NCBI GenBank assembly: GCA_903859075.1 | Contig: CAIOLF010000039.1 | Coordinates: 1-8,842, forward strand | Direction: 5' to 3' | From: Candidatus Buchananbacteria bacterium | Lineage (GTDB): Bacteria; Patescibacteriota; Patescibacteriia; 2-01-FULL-39-33 | DNA length: 8,842 nucleotides | In this document: positions 1-5,852 of the stretch, one piece after another | Layout of the letters: each line of letters starts with the position of its first letter | Numbering within the stretch: position 1 is the first letter of the stretch | Notes under the pieces: model-generated | What the model saw: the letters and a program-made list of their open reading frames with translations, nothing else | The model's database searches: none | Told to the model about the DNA's origin: nothing | Position numbers and translations under genes: made by a program

Positions 1-1
1 A

Positions 2-109
2 CAAGCATGGGAATTTTATAAGCTTAGTTCTGGCTTCGGCTTGAACTATGCTTTAAAAATTTTCTTGCCTGGCCATAACAGCCCATCCGGCATAAGTCCG
101 CAGATTTAG
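2..109 (+). CDS. C-terminal end of an unrecognised protein (partial)
   Basis: The frame is open from the window edge for 35 codons and stops at TAG (107-109), followed 18 bases later by a strong terminator. It is the only frame of the six that stays open here, and its composition (Trp, Tyr, Phe and Gly mixed with polar residues, ending in SPSGISPQI) looks protein-like. The gene converges with lgt. I do not recognise the family from this short tail and assign no function. The call depends on the sequence left of the window. Confidence 0.5.
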   Translation, partial: QAWEFYKLSSGFGLNYALKIFLPGHNSPSGISPQI

Positions 110-127
110 CAATATTACTCTTTTTAT

Positions 128-160
128 AAAAAGACCCCCGCTTCTGGCGGGGATCTTTTT
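128..160. terminator. Bidirectional rho-independent terminator between convergent genes
   Basis: The left arm AAAAAGACCCCCGC (128-141) pairs with GGCGGGGATCTTTTT (146-160), with a small loop. The A-run on one side and T-run on the other give a U-tract on both strands, so it can end both the plus-strand gene stopping at 109 and lgt on the minus strand, whose stop lies 3 bases away. Confidence 0.9.
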
Positions 161-162
161 AT

Positions 163-954
163 TTATATTTTTGTTGGTTTTTTAAGGAAATAAATTAACA
201 AAACTAGAGCAACGATGATTACCGCTCCGCTGACAACCTGCGGCAGGCGGACGCCAAATATCAGTGTCGTCTCATCGATGCGAATAAACTCGGTAAAAAT
301 TCTAATCAGTCCATAGCCGATAAGATAGAGGCAGAAAATCACGCCGGGCCGGGGGGTTTTTTTAAAGATAATCAGGAGAATAACAAACAATATTAAATTA
401 AGTATTGATTCATACAAGAAAGTCGGATGAAAATATTGCTGGTCCGGATATTGTGGCGGACGATTAGCTGGATCAATCGGTATGCCCCAAGGCAGATTAG
501 TCGGCCGGCCGAATAATTCCTGATTGAAATAATTGCCCCAGCGGCCGATAGCCTGTCCTAGCGGCAAAACGACGAACAAATCTAAAAATGATAGCAAAAA
601 GATTTTTTTGTATAGGGTAAAAATAAGCAGAACGGCAAGTCCCCCGATGACCGCGCCATGAATAGCCAGCCCGCCTTGCCAGATTTTGAAGATATCCAGG
701 AGATGATCATGGTAATAATCCCAGGCAATAAAAAACACGTCATAAAGACGCGCGCCGGCAATGCCGCCAATAGCCGCCCCAAAAGCCAGATCATAAATTT
801 GGTTAGCTTCCAAATTTCTTTTTTTACCCAGCCAGACCGCGACTAGGATACAGATAAGCAGCGCGAGGGCAATTAACAAACCGTACCAACGGACAGTAAT
901 CGGTCCAAGAGTAAATAATATCGGCTGAGGCTGGAAGTAGTGAAGGAAATTCAT
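163..954 (-). CDS. lgt: Prolipoprotein diacylglyceryl transferase
   Basis: Integral membrane enzyme that moves a diacylglyceryl group from phosphatidylglycerol to the lipobox cysteine of prelipoproteins, the first step of lipoprotein maturation. The 263-residue length is normal for the family. Family landmarks are in order: GLAIHG with the conserved His at 99, the Lgt signature GRWGNYFNQE at 137-146, HPTFLYES at 176-183, and the late Arg-rich segment RIFTEFIR at 218-225. Several hydrophobic stretches fit about seven membrane helices. The ATG at 952-954 is chosen because a perfect TATAAT lies six bases upstream on the same strand, which makes the mRNA probably leaderless; no SD is present. It is convergent with the gene ending at 109 and stands alone as a transcript. 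The essential His and the Arg/Asn/Glu of the signature are all present, so it should be active. Confidence 0.97.
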   Translation of the reverse strand: MNFLHYFQPQPILFTLGPITVRWYGLLIALALLICILVAVWLGKKRNLEANQIYDLAFGAAIGGIAGARLYDVFFIAWDYYHDHLLDIFKIWQGGLAIHGAVIGGLAVLLIFTLYKKIFLLSFLDLFVVLPLGQAIGRWGNYFNQELFGRPTNLPWGIPIDPANRPPQYPDQQYFHPTFLYESILNLILFVILLIIFKKTPRPGVIFCLYLIGYGLIRIFTEFIRIDETTLIFGVRLPQVVSGAVIIVALVLLIYFLKKPTKI

Positions 955-960
955 GCTTCA

Positions 961-988
961 ATTATAACAGATATTTGCAAGCAGACAA
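961..988 (-). promoter_or_regulatory. lgt promoter, predicted leaderless
   Basis: On the minus strand TTGTCT (983-988) and TATAAT (961-966) are separated by 16 bases. Only six bases (TGAAGC) lie between the -10 and the ATG of lgt, so transcription should begin at or within a base or two of the start codon. Confidence 0.75.
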
Positions 989-1010
989 GAATGAAATTTT
1001 AAATAAACAG

Positions 1011-1038
1011 CCCCGCCTACGTTAAAACTTCAGCGGGG
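1011..1038 (-). other. GC hairpin behind the small-gene terminator
   Basis: CCCCGC (1011-1016) and GCGGGG (1033-1038) form a six-pair stem with a 16-base loop. On the minus strand it is followed by CTGTTTATTT, a weak U-tract. It may be a backup terminator that insulates the lgt promoter from transcription coming from 1338. Function uncertain. Confidence 0.4.
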
Positions 1039-1039
1039 T

Positions 1040-1070
1040 AAAAAAAGCTAACCGACTTTGGCGGATAGCT
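1040..1070 (-). terminator. Terminator of the small cysteine-protein transcript
   Basis: On the minus strand AGCTATCCG (1070-1062) pairs with CGGTTAGCT (1054-1046), with one internal T-T mismatch and a seven-base loop, followed directly by a run of seven T (1046-1040). It lies 28 bases past the stop of the small ORF 1098-1289. Confidence 0.7.
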
Positions 1071-1097
1071 GGAAATTCGATGATATGGTGTGCACGC

Positions 1098-1289
1098 TTA
1101 GCGGCCAGCACCCCGGAAAAGTACGCGCGGACGGCGGAAGGTCCTCGGCTTTTGTTGTTTTTCTGCCTTTCCCTCGACGGGCGCCGTCGAAACGGTGCCT
1201 TTTCTCGATGGAGGATCTTCCTCCATAATTGCTGTCGCGCCGATCGTCTGGCACCGGCAATTTTCACAGGGCGTCTCGCATTGGCACAT
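1098..1289 (-). CDS. Small protein with an N-terminal cysteine cluster, unknown function
   Basis: A 63-residue ORF starting MCQCETPCENCRCQ: five Cys in a C-x-C-x3-C-x2-C-x-C pattern at residues 2-13, which could bind a metal or Fe-S cluster. The rest is hydrophilic: an acidic EED patch near residue 25, then Lys/Arg-rich sequence ending in FRRPRVLFRGAGR. There is no membrane segment. The start at 1289 is preferred over an in-frame ATG at 1295 because SD AGGAGA lies seven bases upstream of it but only one base from the other. It has its own promoter, 5' hairpin and terminator, so it is a monocistronic unit of about 300 bases. It is GC-richer than its neighbours and, unlike them, has a strong SD, which could mean transfer. 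It resembles metallothionein-like or small zinc-cluster proteins only in its cysteines; I do not recognise a family. The same transcript could instead be a structured RNA, since several stable hairpins fall inside it. Confidence 0.5.
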   Translation of the reverse strand: MCQCETPCENCRCQTIGATAIMEEDPPSRKGTVSTAPVEGKAEKQQKPRTFRRPRVLFRGAGR

Positions 1290-1296
1290 GGGCATT

Positions 1297-1302
1297 TCTC
1301 CT
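1297..1302 (-). promoter_or_regulatory. Shine-Dalgarno site deciding the small-gene start
   Basis: AGGAGA on the minus strand, seven bases before the ATG at 1289. It is the only convincing SD in the window; lgt, groES, groEL, pyk and the 3713 gene have none. Confidence 0.65.
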
Positions 1303-1310
1303 ACAGGTTT

Positions 1311-1336
1311 TTGTCACTCCACCACTAGAGCGACAA
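1311..1336 (-). other. 5' leader hairpin of the small-gene mRNA
   Basis: In the minus-strand RNA TTGTCGCTC (1336-1328) pairs with GAGTGACAA (1319-1311) over nine pairs, counting one G-U, with an eight-base loop. It begins within about two bases of the predicted transcription start (near 1338), as expected of a stabilising or regulatory leader stem. Confidence 0.55.
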
Positions 1337-1344
1337 CTTTGGAG

Positions 1345-1371
1345 ATTATCACATATTCATGGTTTTGTCAA
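1345..1371 (-). promoter_or_regulatory. Extended -10 promoter of the small cysteine-protein gene
   Basis: A perfect TTGACA (1366-1371) and GATAAT (1345-1350), with TGT directly before the -10 forming a TGn extended element. The spacer is 15 bases, short for a sigma70 promoter, but the extended -10 compensates. The predicted start is near 1338, leaving a leader of about 49 bases. Confidence 0.7.
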
Positions 1372-1384
1372 GTGTCGTCGACAC
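1372..1384. promoter_or_regulatory. Palindrome abutting the -35 box, possible operator
   Basis: GTGTCG-T-CGACAC is a perfect six-base inverted repeat directly upstream of TTGACA. It lies between this promoter and the pyk terminator and takes part in neither. Its position suits an activator or repressor site, but no regulator is encoded nearby. Confidence 0.35.
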
Positions 1385-1386
1385 AT

Positions 1387-1417
1387 AAAAAATCCCTCGC
1401 CACAGGCGAGGGATTTT
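1387..1417 (-). terminator. pyk operon terminator
   Basis: AAAATCCCTCGCC (1389-1401) and GGCGAGGGATTTT (1405-1417) form a perfect 13-pair stem with a three-base loop. On the minus strand a six-T run extends past the stem (1392-1387). It lies 13 bases past the pyk stop. Confidence 0.92.
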
Positions 1418-1430
1418 CTTGAGTTAAACT

Positions 1431-2924
1431 TTAGATTGTTTCCACCTTAATCAAATTAGCTTGTCCTTTATAACCAAAAGGATGTCCGGCGGCGATAACG
1501 ACTGTCTGTCCACGTTTGACCAGCTTATGCTTTAACAATAACTTTTTCAGATTGGTAAGCAAAGTGGTAAAAGATTGGGTGAAAGGCAGCAGATGCGCGG
1601 TGACGCCCCAGCTCAATGCTAATTGATGCAGGGTAAGTTCATTAGGTGTGACGGCGATAATTGGCAATCCTGGACGGAAGCTGGAAATATTTTTGGCGGT
1701 AAAGCCGGAGGTGGTGGCACAGACGATCAGCTTGGCGCCGGTGACGTCTTCGGCCAGGTCATGGGCAATGAATGATATTATTTGAGTAATGGAATTCTGG
1801 TTACGGTAACGATCCTCCTCTGCTTCGGCCTCAGCGACTTCCCGCCCCTCCATCTGGGTGGCAATACGATTCATGGCTTGGACAGCAGCCAACGGATATT
1901 TACCGGTAGCGCTCTCGCCGGAGAGCATGATGGCATCAGTGCCATCGAGGATAGCATTGGCGACATCGGAGACCTCGGCGCGAGTCGGCAAGGGATTGCG
2001 AATCATGGAATCAAGCATCTGGGTGGCCACGATTACCGGCTTGTCGGCGCGGCGGCATTTTTCGATGATGGTTTTCTGTATCAGCGGCAATTTTTCAAAC
2101 GGCAGTTCAATTCCCAAGTCGCCGCGGGCAATCATGATGCCATCAGCCGCTTCTAAAATTTTGTCAAAATTGGCGACCGCCTCTTGGCGTTCTATTTTGG
2201 CGATGATGCGGATATGCGCGCCGCTGACTTTGCCTTTGGCCGGCGGCTTGGCGAATTTCCGCTCTAATGATTTGTGGCCGAATCTTTTTTCCAAGGCAAA
2301 GATTTTTTTCCGCAGCTCAACGATTTCCCGTGCGTTTTTGACGAAAGACATGGCGACAAAATCCACGTTATTTTTTACGCCGAATTCCAAATCAGCCAGA
2401 TCCTTTTTGGTGATCAGCGGACAGCTGAGGCAGGTAGCGGGAAAATTCATGCCCTTGTGCGACCGGATCAGTCCCGGCATCACCACGTGGCAATAAATGA
2501 GGTGATTTATTATTTTGTCTACTTTTACCTCGATGGTGGCGTCATCAATCAGTACGCGGGCTCCTTTTTTTAAATCACGGGATAAGCCGGCATATTGCAC
2601 CGGAATTAGTTCGGCATGAATTTTTGGCCGCGGCAGCGATTCCGGATAAAGGATGACTTTTTCATTTTTGACGACGCGAATGCCGCTCGAGCTTAACTTG
2701 CCTATTCTGATGCGCGGCCCTTGCAGATCCTGCAGAATGGCGACATTGGCGCCCGCGGCCTTGGCGACAGAGCGGATATTCTTGATGTATTTGAAATGCT
2801 CGCTATACTCGCCATGGGAAAAATTCAGCCGAGCGACATTGAGACCCGCCTTGATCATCTGGGTGAGTATTCTTTTATCCGCTGAAGCCGGACCGATGGT
2901 GGCGACTATCTTGGTATGCTTCAT
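1431..2924 (-). CDS. pyk: Pyruvate kinase
   Basis: Converts phosphoenolpyruvate and ADP to pyruvate and ATP, the last step of glycolysis; cytosolic, normally a homotetramer. It is 497 residues long. Landmarks: KIVATIGPAS at 5-14, NFSHG at 34-38, DLQGPRIRIG at 66-75, the catalytic-lysine signature IIAKIERQEA at 240-249, MIARGDLGIE at 264-273, and ATQMLDSM...PTRAEVSDVANAILDG at 300-328. A C-terminal allosteric-type domain follows from about 380, ending GHPFGYKGQANLIKV. The ATG at 2922-2924 is used because it begins exactly at the family N terminus; the frame runs on upstream, but only through another gene. It starts four bases after the stop of the membrane-protein gene at 2929, so it is probably translated by coupling; no SD is present. 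Leu67, Gln68 and Ile74 match K+-independent kinases, with Arg71 in place of the usual Lys. Residues 207-236 carry a basic insertion of about 20 residues. Confidence 0.97.
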   Translation of the reverse strand: MKHTKIVATIGPASADKRILTQMIKAGLNVARLNFSHGEYSEHFKYIKNIRSVAKAAGANVAILQDLQGPRIRIGKLSSSGIRVVKNEKVILYPESLPRPKIHAELIPVQYAGLSRDLKKGARVLIDDATIEVKVDKIINHLIYCHVVMPGLIRSHKGMNFPATCLSCPLITKKDLADLEFGVKNNVDFVAMSFVKNAREIVELRKKIFALEKRFGHKSLERKFAKPPAKGKVSGAHIRIIAKIERQEAVANFDKILEAADGIMIARGDLGIELPFEKLPLIQKTIIEKCRRADKPVIVATQMLDSMIRNPLPTRAEVSDVANAILDGTDAIMLSGESATGKYPLAAVQAMNRIATQMEGREVAEAEAEEDRYRNQNSITQIISFIAHDLAEDVTGAKLIVCATTSGFTAKNISSFRPGLPIIAVTPNELTLHQLALSWGVTAHLLPFTQSFTTLLTNLKKLLLKHKLVKRGQTVVIAAGHPFGYKGQANLIKVETI

Positions 2925-2928
2925 GTGT

Positions 2929-3255
2929 TTATAATTTAAAGGTTTTAACGATCCACTCCCCAAATTTGGCGGCAGTGCCTCCCAGAAGCGGCAGTTCCCA
3001 TTTATCGCCGGTGAGCGATTTGATGATGCCGATGACTGCCAAGATGCCAATGATCAAATTGATCAGCCAGCCGATGACTGGGATGAAACACATCGGAATG
3101 GAAATGATAAATAGTAGGGCGCCTTGGTTGGCATGAAATCTGGCGAAGTCGTCATTTTTGCGCACGGCGAGCACCACGATGGAGATGATCCAGAGATAGC
3201 TGGCGGCGGCCCAGAGCCGGCCCTCATCGTACTGGGTGATTTTTTTGGTTGGCAT
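2929..3255 (-). CDS. DUF4870/Tic20-like small membrane protein
   Basis: A 108-residue protein with a short polar N terminus, a first membrane segment at about 14-31, the loop motif FARFHANQG at 37-45, then a long hydrophobic stretch at 45-80 that reads as two further helices around a PVIGWL turn. The RFHANQ loop between the first two helices is typical of DUF4870/Tic20-like proteins, whose bacterial function is unknown. The start is the first ATG (3253-3255); no SD, though TATAAA lies seven bases upstream without a good -35. It sits 29 bases after the gene at 3285 and four bases before pyk, so it is the middle gene of a probable three-gene operon. Nothing links it biochemically to pyruvate kinase. 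Confidence 0.75.
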   Translation of the reverse strand: MPTKKITQYDEGRLWAAASYLWIISIVVLAVRKNDDFARFHANQGALLFIISIPMCFIPVIGWLINLIIGILAVIGIIKSLTGDKWELPLLGGTAAKFGEWIVKTFKL

Positions 3256-3284
3256 AAAATAATTTATATTTGTTATAAGTAAAA

Positions 3285-3713
3285 TTATTTCCGTCTAAAA
3301 AAATGCATCAGGTAAACAACCATCAGAGTAAAGAGACAGCCGACGATTATCGTAAGCGTCGTCTCGTCAAGGATGTTGAAAATTTTCCAAATTCTGAAAC
3401 CGTCGGCAAAGCGCGATAAAGAAGTGATTATTCCGATAAAGAATCCGGCGAATAATCCGATCAAGCCGGCAATCGGCAAACTGTAGCCGAATGATCTTAA
3501 AGATTTTACTGCCAGCCAGAAAAGGATCAATAAGCGCCAGACCCAGAGAATAATTTCCTCCATCTGGAAGCTAAGCACAGTCCAGTAGCGATGGGCGAAA
3601 TAGCGGAAAGCCAATTCAATGACTACGGCTAAAAGTACTTGCCATTTGATAAATGACAAATAAGCGACGAAATTTATCGGCTGCCACTCGGTTTTTGCAT
3701 GGATATTATTCAT
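3285..3713 (-). CDS. Four-helix membrane protein of unknown function
   Basis: 142 residues. Hydrophobic segments at about 19-37, 52-70, 78-98 and 117-138 predict four membrane helices; the N terminus is short and polar and the end is basic (FFRRK). I recognise no family or catalytic motif. The ATG at 3711-3713 is supported by a perfect TATAAT six bases upstream, so this is the first gene of a leaderless transcript that probably continues into the DUF4870-like gene and pyk. With two membrane proteins before it, pyk is placed well away from the promoter. Confidence 0.75.
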   Translation of the reverse strand: MNNIHAKTEWQPINFVAYLSFIKWQVLLAVVIELAFRYFAHRYWTVLSFQMEEIILWVWRLLILFWLAVKSLRSFGYSLPIAGLIGLFAGFFIGIITSLSRFADGFRIWKIFNILDETTLTIIVGCLFTLMVVYLMHFFRRK

Positions 3714-3719
3714 AGATAA

Positions 3720-3748
3720 ATTATATCATATCGGGCAGGTTGAGCCAA
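3720..3748 (-). promoter_or_regulatory. Leaderless promoter of the membrane-protein/pyk operon
   Basis: TTGGCT (3743-3748), a 17-base spacer and TATAAT (3720-3725) on the minus strand, with TGA before the -10 forming an extended element. Six bases (TTATCT) separate the -10 from the ATG at 3713. Confidence 0.78.
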
Positions 3749-3761
3749 TGGAATTGAGAAA

Positions 3762-3777
3762 AATTAAGAATTAAGAA
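3762..3777. repeat. AT-rich AATTAAGAATTA repeat, groEL downstream copy
   Basis: AATTAAGAATTAAGAA, closely matching the tandem 14-mers at 5486-5513 on the other side of groEL. It lies between the 3713-gene promoter and the groEL terminator. Confidence 0.5.
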
Positions 3778-3783
3778 AATAAT

Positions 3784-3814
3784 AAAATTCCCCGCTATTA
3801 GCGAGGAATTTTTT
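3784..3814 (-). terminator. groESL terminator
   Basis: AAAATTCCCCGCTA (3784-3797) and TAGCGAGGAATTTT (3799-3812) pair fully in the minus-strand RNA, counting one G-U, and the minus strand continues as TTTTATTATTTT. The plus-strand version has an A-C mismatch but a T-run too, so weak use in that direction is possible. Confidence 0.87.
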
Positions 3815-3844
3815 GTATCTTGTATCTTGAAATATTGTATCTTG
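3813..3844. repeat. Three copies of TTGTATCTTG between groEL and its terminator
   Basis: The ten-mer TTGTATCTTG occurs at 3813-3822, 3820-3829 (overlapping) and 3835-3844, filling the space between the terminator and the groEL stop. Role unknown; it looks like simple slipped-strand repetition. Confidence 0.6.
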
Positions 3845-3848
3845 TAAA

Positions 3849-5477
3849 TTACATCATGCCCATGCCCGGCATGCCGCCGCCTTGTCCATGGGAACAGCCT
3901 TCTTTGGCGGGTAGTTCAGCGACCGCGCATTCGGTGGTCAGAATCATGGCCGCGGCCGAGGCGGCGTTTTGCAAAGCGCTGCGAGTGACTTTAGTAGGGT
4001 CGATGACGCCTCTTTTGACCAAATCTTCATATTCGCCGGTCAGCGCGTTAAAGCCTTCATTGCCTTTTAATTTTTTGACTTCTTCCAAGACTACCGCGCC
4101 GTTGAATCCCGCATTTTGAGCGATTAATTTCAATGGCTCCTCAATGGCAACCTTAAGGATATCAATGCCGATTTTTTCTTCGCCGGTCACCTCCACGTTA
4201 TTGAGTGCTTTGGCCGCGCGCACCAGCGCGACGCCGCCGCCCACCACAATGCCTTCTTCAATGGCGGCTTTGGTAGCGGCGAGAGCATCCTCAATGCGAA
4301 GCTTTCTTTCTTTCATTTCGGTCTCGGTCGCGGCGCCGACTTTGATGACGGCGACGCCTCCGGCCAATTTGGCCAAGCGTTCATGTAATTTTTCCTTATC
4401 AAAATCAGAATCGGCCAGGGAGAGTTCTTTATTGATCTGAGCGATCCGGTCTTCAATAGCTTTTTTATCGCCCTTGCCGTCAACGATAGTGGTATTTTCT
4501 TTGGTGGAGATTATTTTTCCGGCGCTGCCCAAGTCGGCGCTATCGGCATTTTCCAATTTTAGACCGACTTCTTCGGTGATGACGCGGCCGCCGGTGACGA
4601 TAGCGATGTCATTTAACATTTCTTTGCGGCGATCGCCGAATCCCGGAGCTTTGATGGCCAAGACATTGAAAGTTCCGCGCAATTTATTGACGACCAGAGT
4701 CGCCAGCGCTTCACCGTCGACATCATCAGCGATAATGACCAGTTCTTTGCGTCCGCTAGCCGCTAATTTTTCCAGCAGCGGCAGAATGGTCTGCAGGGAA
4801 GAGATTTTTTTATCGGTAATTAAGAGCGGCACGTCGCTGTACTCAGCTTCCATGCGTTCGGAGTTGGTGATCATATAAGGGGAGAGATAGCCCTTATCAA
4901 ATTGCATGCCTTTGACAATTTCTTTTTCGATGCCGAATGACTGGCCTTCTTCCACCGTGATGACGCCGTCGCTGCCCACCTCTTCCAAGGCCTCAGCGAT
5001 AATTTCACCGATGGACTCGTCATTGGCGGAGATGGCGGCGACTTGCTGTTTTTCTTCTTTGGAAGAAATAGCCTGGGAATTCTTTTTCAGTTCTTCCACG
5101 ATCGCTTTGACGCCTTTATTGATTCCATGATGAATGATGATCGGATTGGCTCCGGCGGCGACATTTTTCAGTCCCTCAGCCACGATAGCTTGGGCAAGAA
5201 TCGTGGCGGTAGTGGTGCCATCGCCGGCGACATCATTGGTTCTTGAGGCGACTTCTTTAATCAGTTCGGCTCCCATGTTTTCAAATCTGTCTTCCAATTC
5301 AATCTCTTTGGCGATGGTGACGCCGTCATTGACGATTTGCGGCGCGCCATAGCCTTTGTCGAGTACTACATTACGGCCCTTGGGGCCGATGGTGATTTTG
5401 ACGGCATTAGCCAGCTTGTCCACGCCGGCTTTGAGCTTCATGCGAGCTTCTTCATTAAAGATTATTTGCTTGGCCAT
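3849..5477 (-). CDS. groEL: Chaperonin GroEL (Hsp60)
   Basis: ATP-driven double-ring chaperonin that folds proteins in a cavity capped by GroES; cytosolic. The 542-residue length is normal for bacterial GroEL. From the N terminus it shows NDGVTIAKEI at 50-59, the nucleotide-binding GDGTTT at 85-90, the apical segment around VITVEEGQSFGIEKEIVKG, the equatorial DALAATKAAIEEGIVVGGG signature with its catalytic Asp, and a C-terminal Gly/Met tail ending GMPGMGMM. The start ATG (5475-5477) gives the canonical N terminus. No SD is present; the 59-base gap after groES is filled with AT-rich repeats. It is the second gene of the CIRCE-controlled groESL operon and ends at the terminator at 3784. No deletion, frameshift or missing key residue was seen. 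Confidence 0.99.
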   Translation of the reverse strand: MAKQIIFNEEARMKLKAGVDKLANAVKITIGPKGRNVVLDKGYGAPQIVNDGVTIAKEIELEDRFENMGAELIKEVASRTNDVAGDGTTTATILAQAIVAEGLKNVAAGANPIIIHHGINKGVKAIVEELKKNSQAISSKEEKQQVAAISANDESIGEIIAEALEEVGSDGVITVEEGQSFGIEKEIVKGMQFDKGYLSPYMITNSERMEAEYSDVPLLITDKKISSLQTILPLLEKLAASGRKELVIIADDVDGEALATLVVNKLRGTFNVLAIKAPGFGDRRKEMLNDIAIVTGGRVITEEVGLKLENADSADLGSAGKIISTKENTTIVDGKGDKKAIEDRIAQINKELSLADSDFDKEKLHERLAKLAGGVAVIKVGAATETEMKERKLRIEDALAATKAAIEEGIVVGGGVALVRAAKALNNVEVTGEEKIGIDILKVAIEEPLKLIAQNAGFNGAVVLEEVKKLKGNEGFNALTGEYEDLVKRGVIDPTKVTRSALQNAASAAAMILTTECAVAELPAKEGCSHGQGGGMPGMGMM

Positions 5478-5485
5478 AGTTTTCA

Positions 5486-5513
5486 GAATTAAGAATTATG
5501 AATTAAGAATTAC
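5486..5513. repeat. Tandem 14-mer between groES and groEL
   Basis: GAATTAAGAATTAT (5486-5499) is repeated as GAATTAAGAATTAC (5500-5513), followed by a partial third copy (GAAT). It occupies the position where a groEL ribosome-binding site would be expected. A related sequence lies downstream of groEL at 3762-3777. Confidence 0.6.
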
Positions 5514-5536
5514 GAATGAAAATTATTAACTAAAGT

Positions 5537-5812
5537 TTATTCGATGACTGCTAAAACGTCCTCATGCGCTAATACTTTATATTCTTGATCGTCGGCTTTG
5601 ACTTCTTCGCCGGAATATTTGCCATAGAGAACTTTTTGTCCGACTGCTAGTCCTAGCTTGGAGACTTTTTCACCCGCTCCAATGGCGATGATTTCTCCTT
5701 CGGCTTTTTTTTCTTTATCAATGGTGTCCGGCAGGACGATTCCGGACTTGGTGATTTCCTCTTCTTTTATTGGCTTGACCAGTATGCGGTCGCCAATCGG
5801 TCTGATATTCAT
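5537..5812 (-). CDS. groES: Co-chaperonin GroES (Hsp10)
   Basis: Forms the seven-subunit lid that closes the GroEL cavity. The protein has 91 residues, slightly short of the 97 of E. coli, and begins MNIRPIGDRILVKP, the usual opening. The mobile loop that contacts GroEL is the segment KEEEITKSGIVLPD at about 16-29, with the hydrophobic IVL triplet. The roof and core strands follow (GEIIAIGAGE, VGQKVLYGKYSGEEV), ending HEDVLAVIE. The ATG at 5810-5812 is the only sensible start. No SD is visible in the leader of about 75 bases, which carries CIRCE at its 5' end. First gene of groESL. Confidence 0.98.
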   Translation of the reverse strand: MNIRPIGDRILVKPIKEEEITKSGIVLPDTIDKEKKAEGEIIAIGAGEKVSKLGLAVGQKVLYGKYSGEEVKADDQEYKVLAHEDVLAVIE

Positions 5813-5852
5813 AGATTATTTTGGCTTAATTAATAATAAAATAGTTGATTTT

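Noticed and set aside
1022..1267. 81-residue minus-strand frame in the 955-1430 gap
   Set aside because: It has no SD and starts inside the cysteine-protein ORF; its Arg-rich composition is what a GC-rich shadow frame gives, and it runs through the terminator at 1040-1070.
1040..1340. tmRNA, RNase P RNA or SRP RNA
   Set aside because: A short TTCGACGG resembles tmRNA, but there is no tag sequence, tRNA-like 3' end or CCA; the conserved blocks of RNase P and SRP RNA were looked for by eye and not seen.
1080..1450. Plus-strand frames across the same gap
   Set aside because: No plus-strand promoter, SD or terminator fits them, and they run against the well-formed minus-strand unit and the pyk terminator.
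2925..3050. Longer pyruvate kinase start giving a 539-residue protein
   Set aside because: The extra 42 residues overlap the DUF4870-like gene in another frame and resemble no pyruvate kinase; the family N terminus begins exactly at the ATG at 2924.
3256..3284. Separate promoter for the DUF4870-like gene
   Set aside because: TATAAA lies seven bases before the ATG, but no acceptable -35 is found at 16-18 bases, so co-transcription from 3748 is simpler.
3813..3844. CRISPR-like or mobile-element repeat
   Set aside because: The units are ten bases, partly overlapping and without uniform spacers; no cas or transposase gene is present.
4144..5352. Long plus-strand open frames opposite groEL
   Set aside because: They are shadows of a strongly conserved gene with biased codon use; they have no starts or signals of their own.
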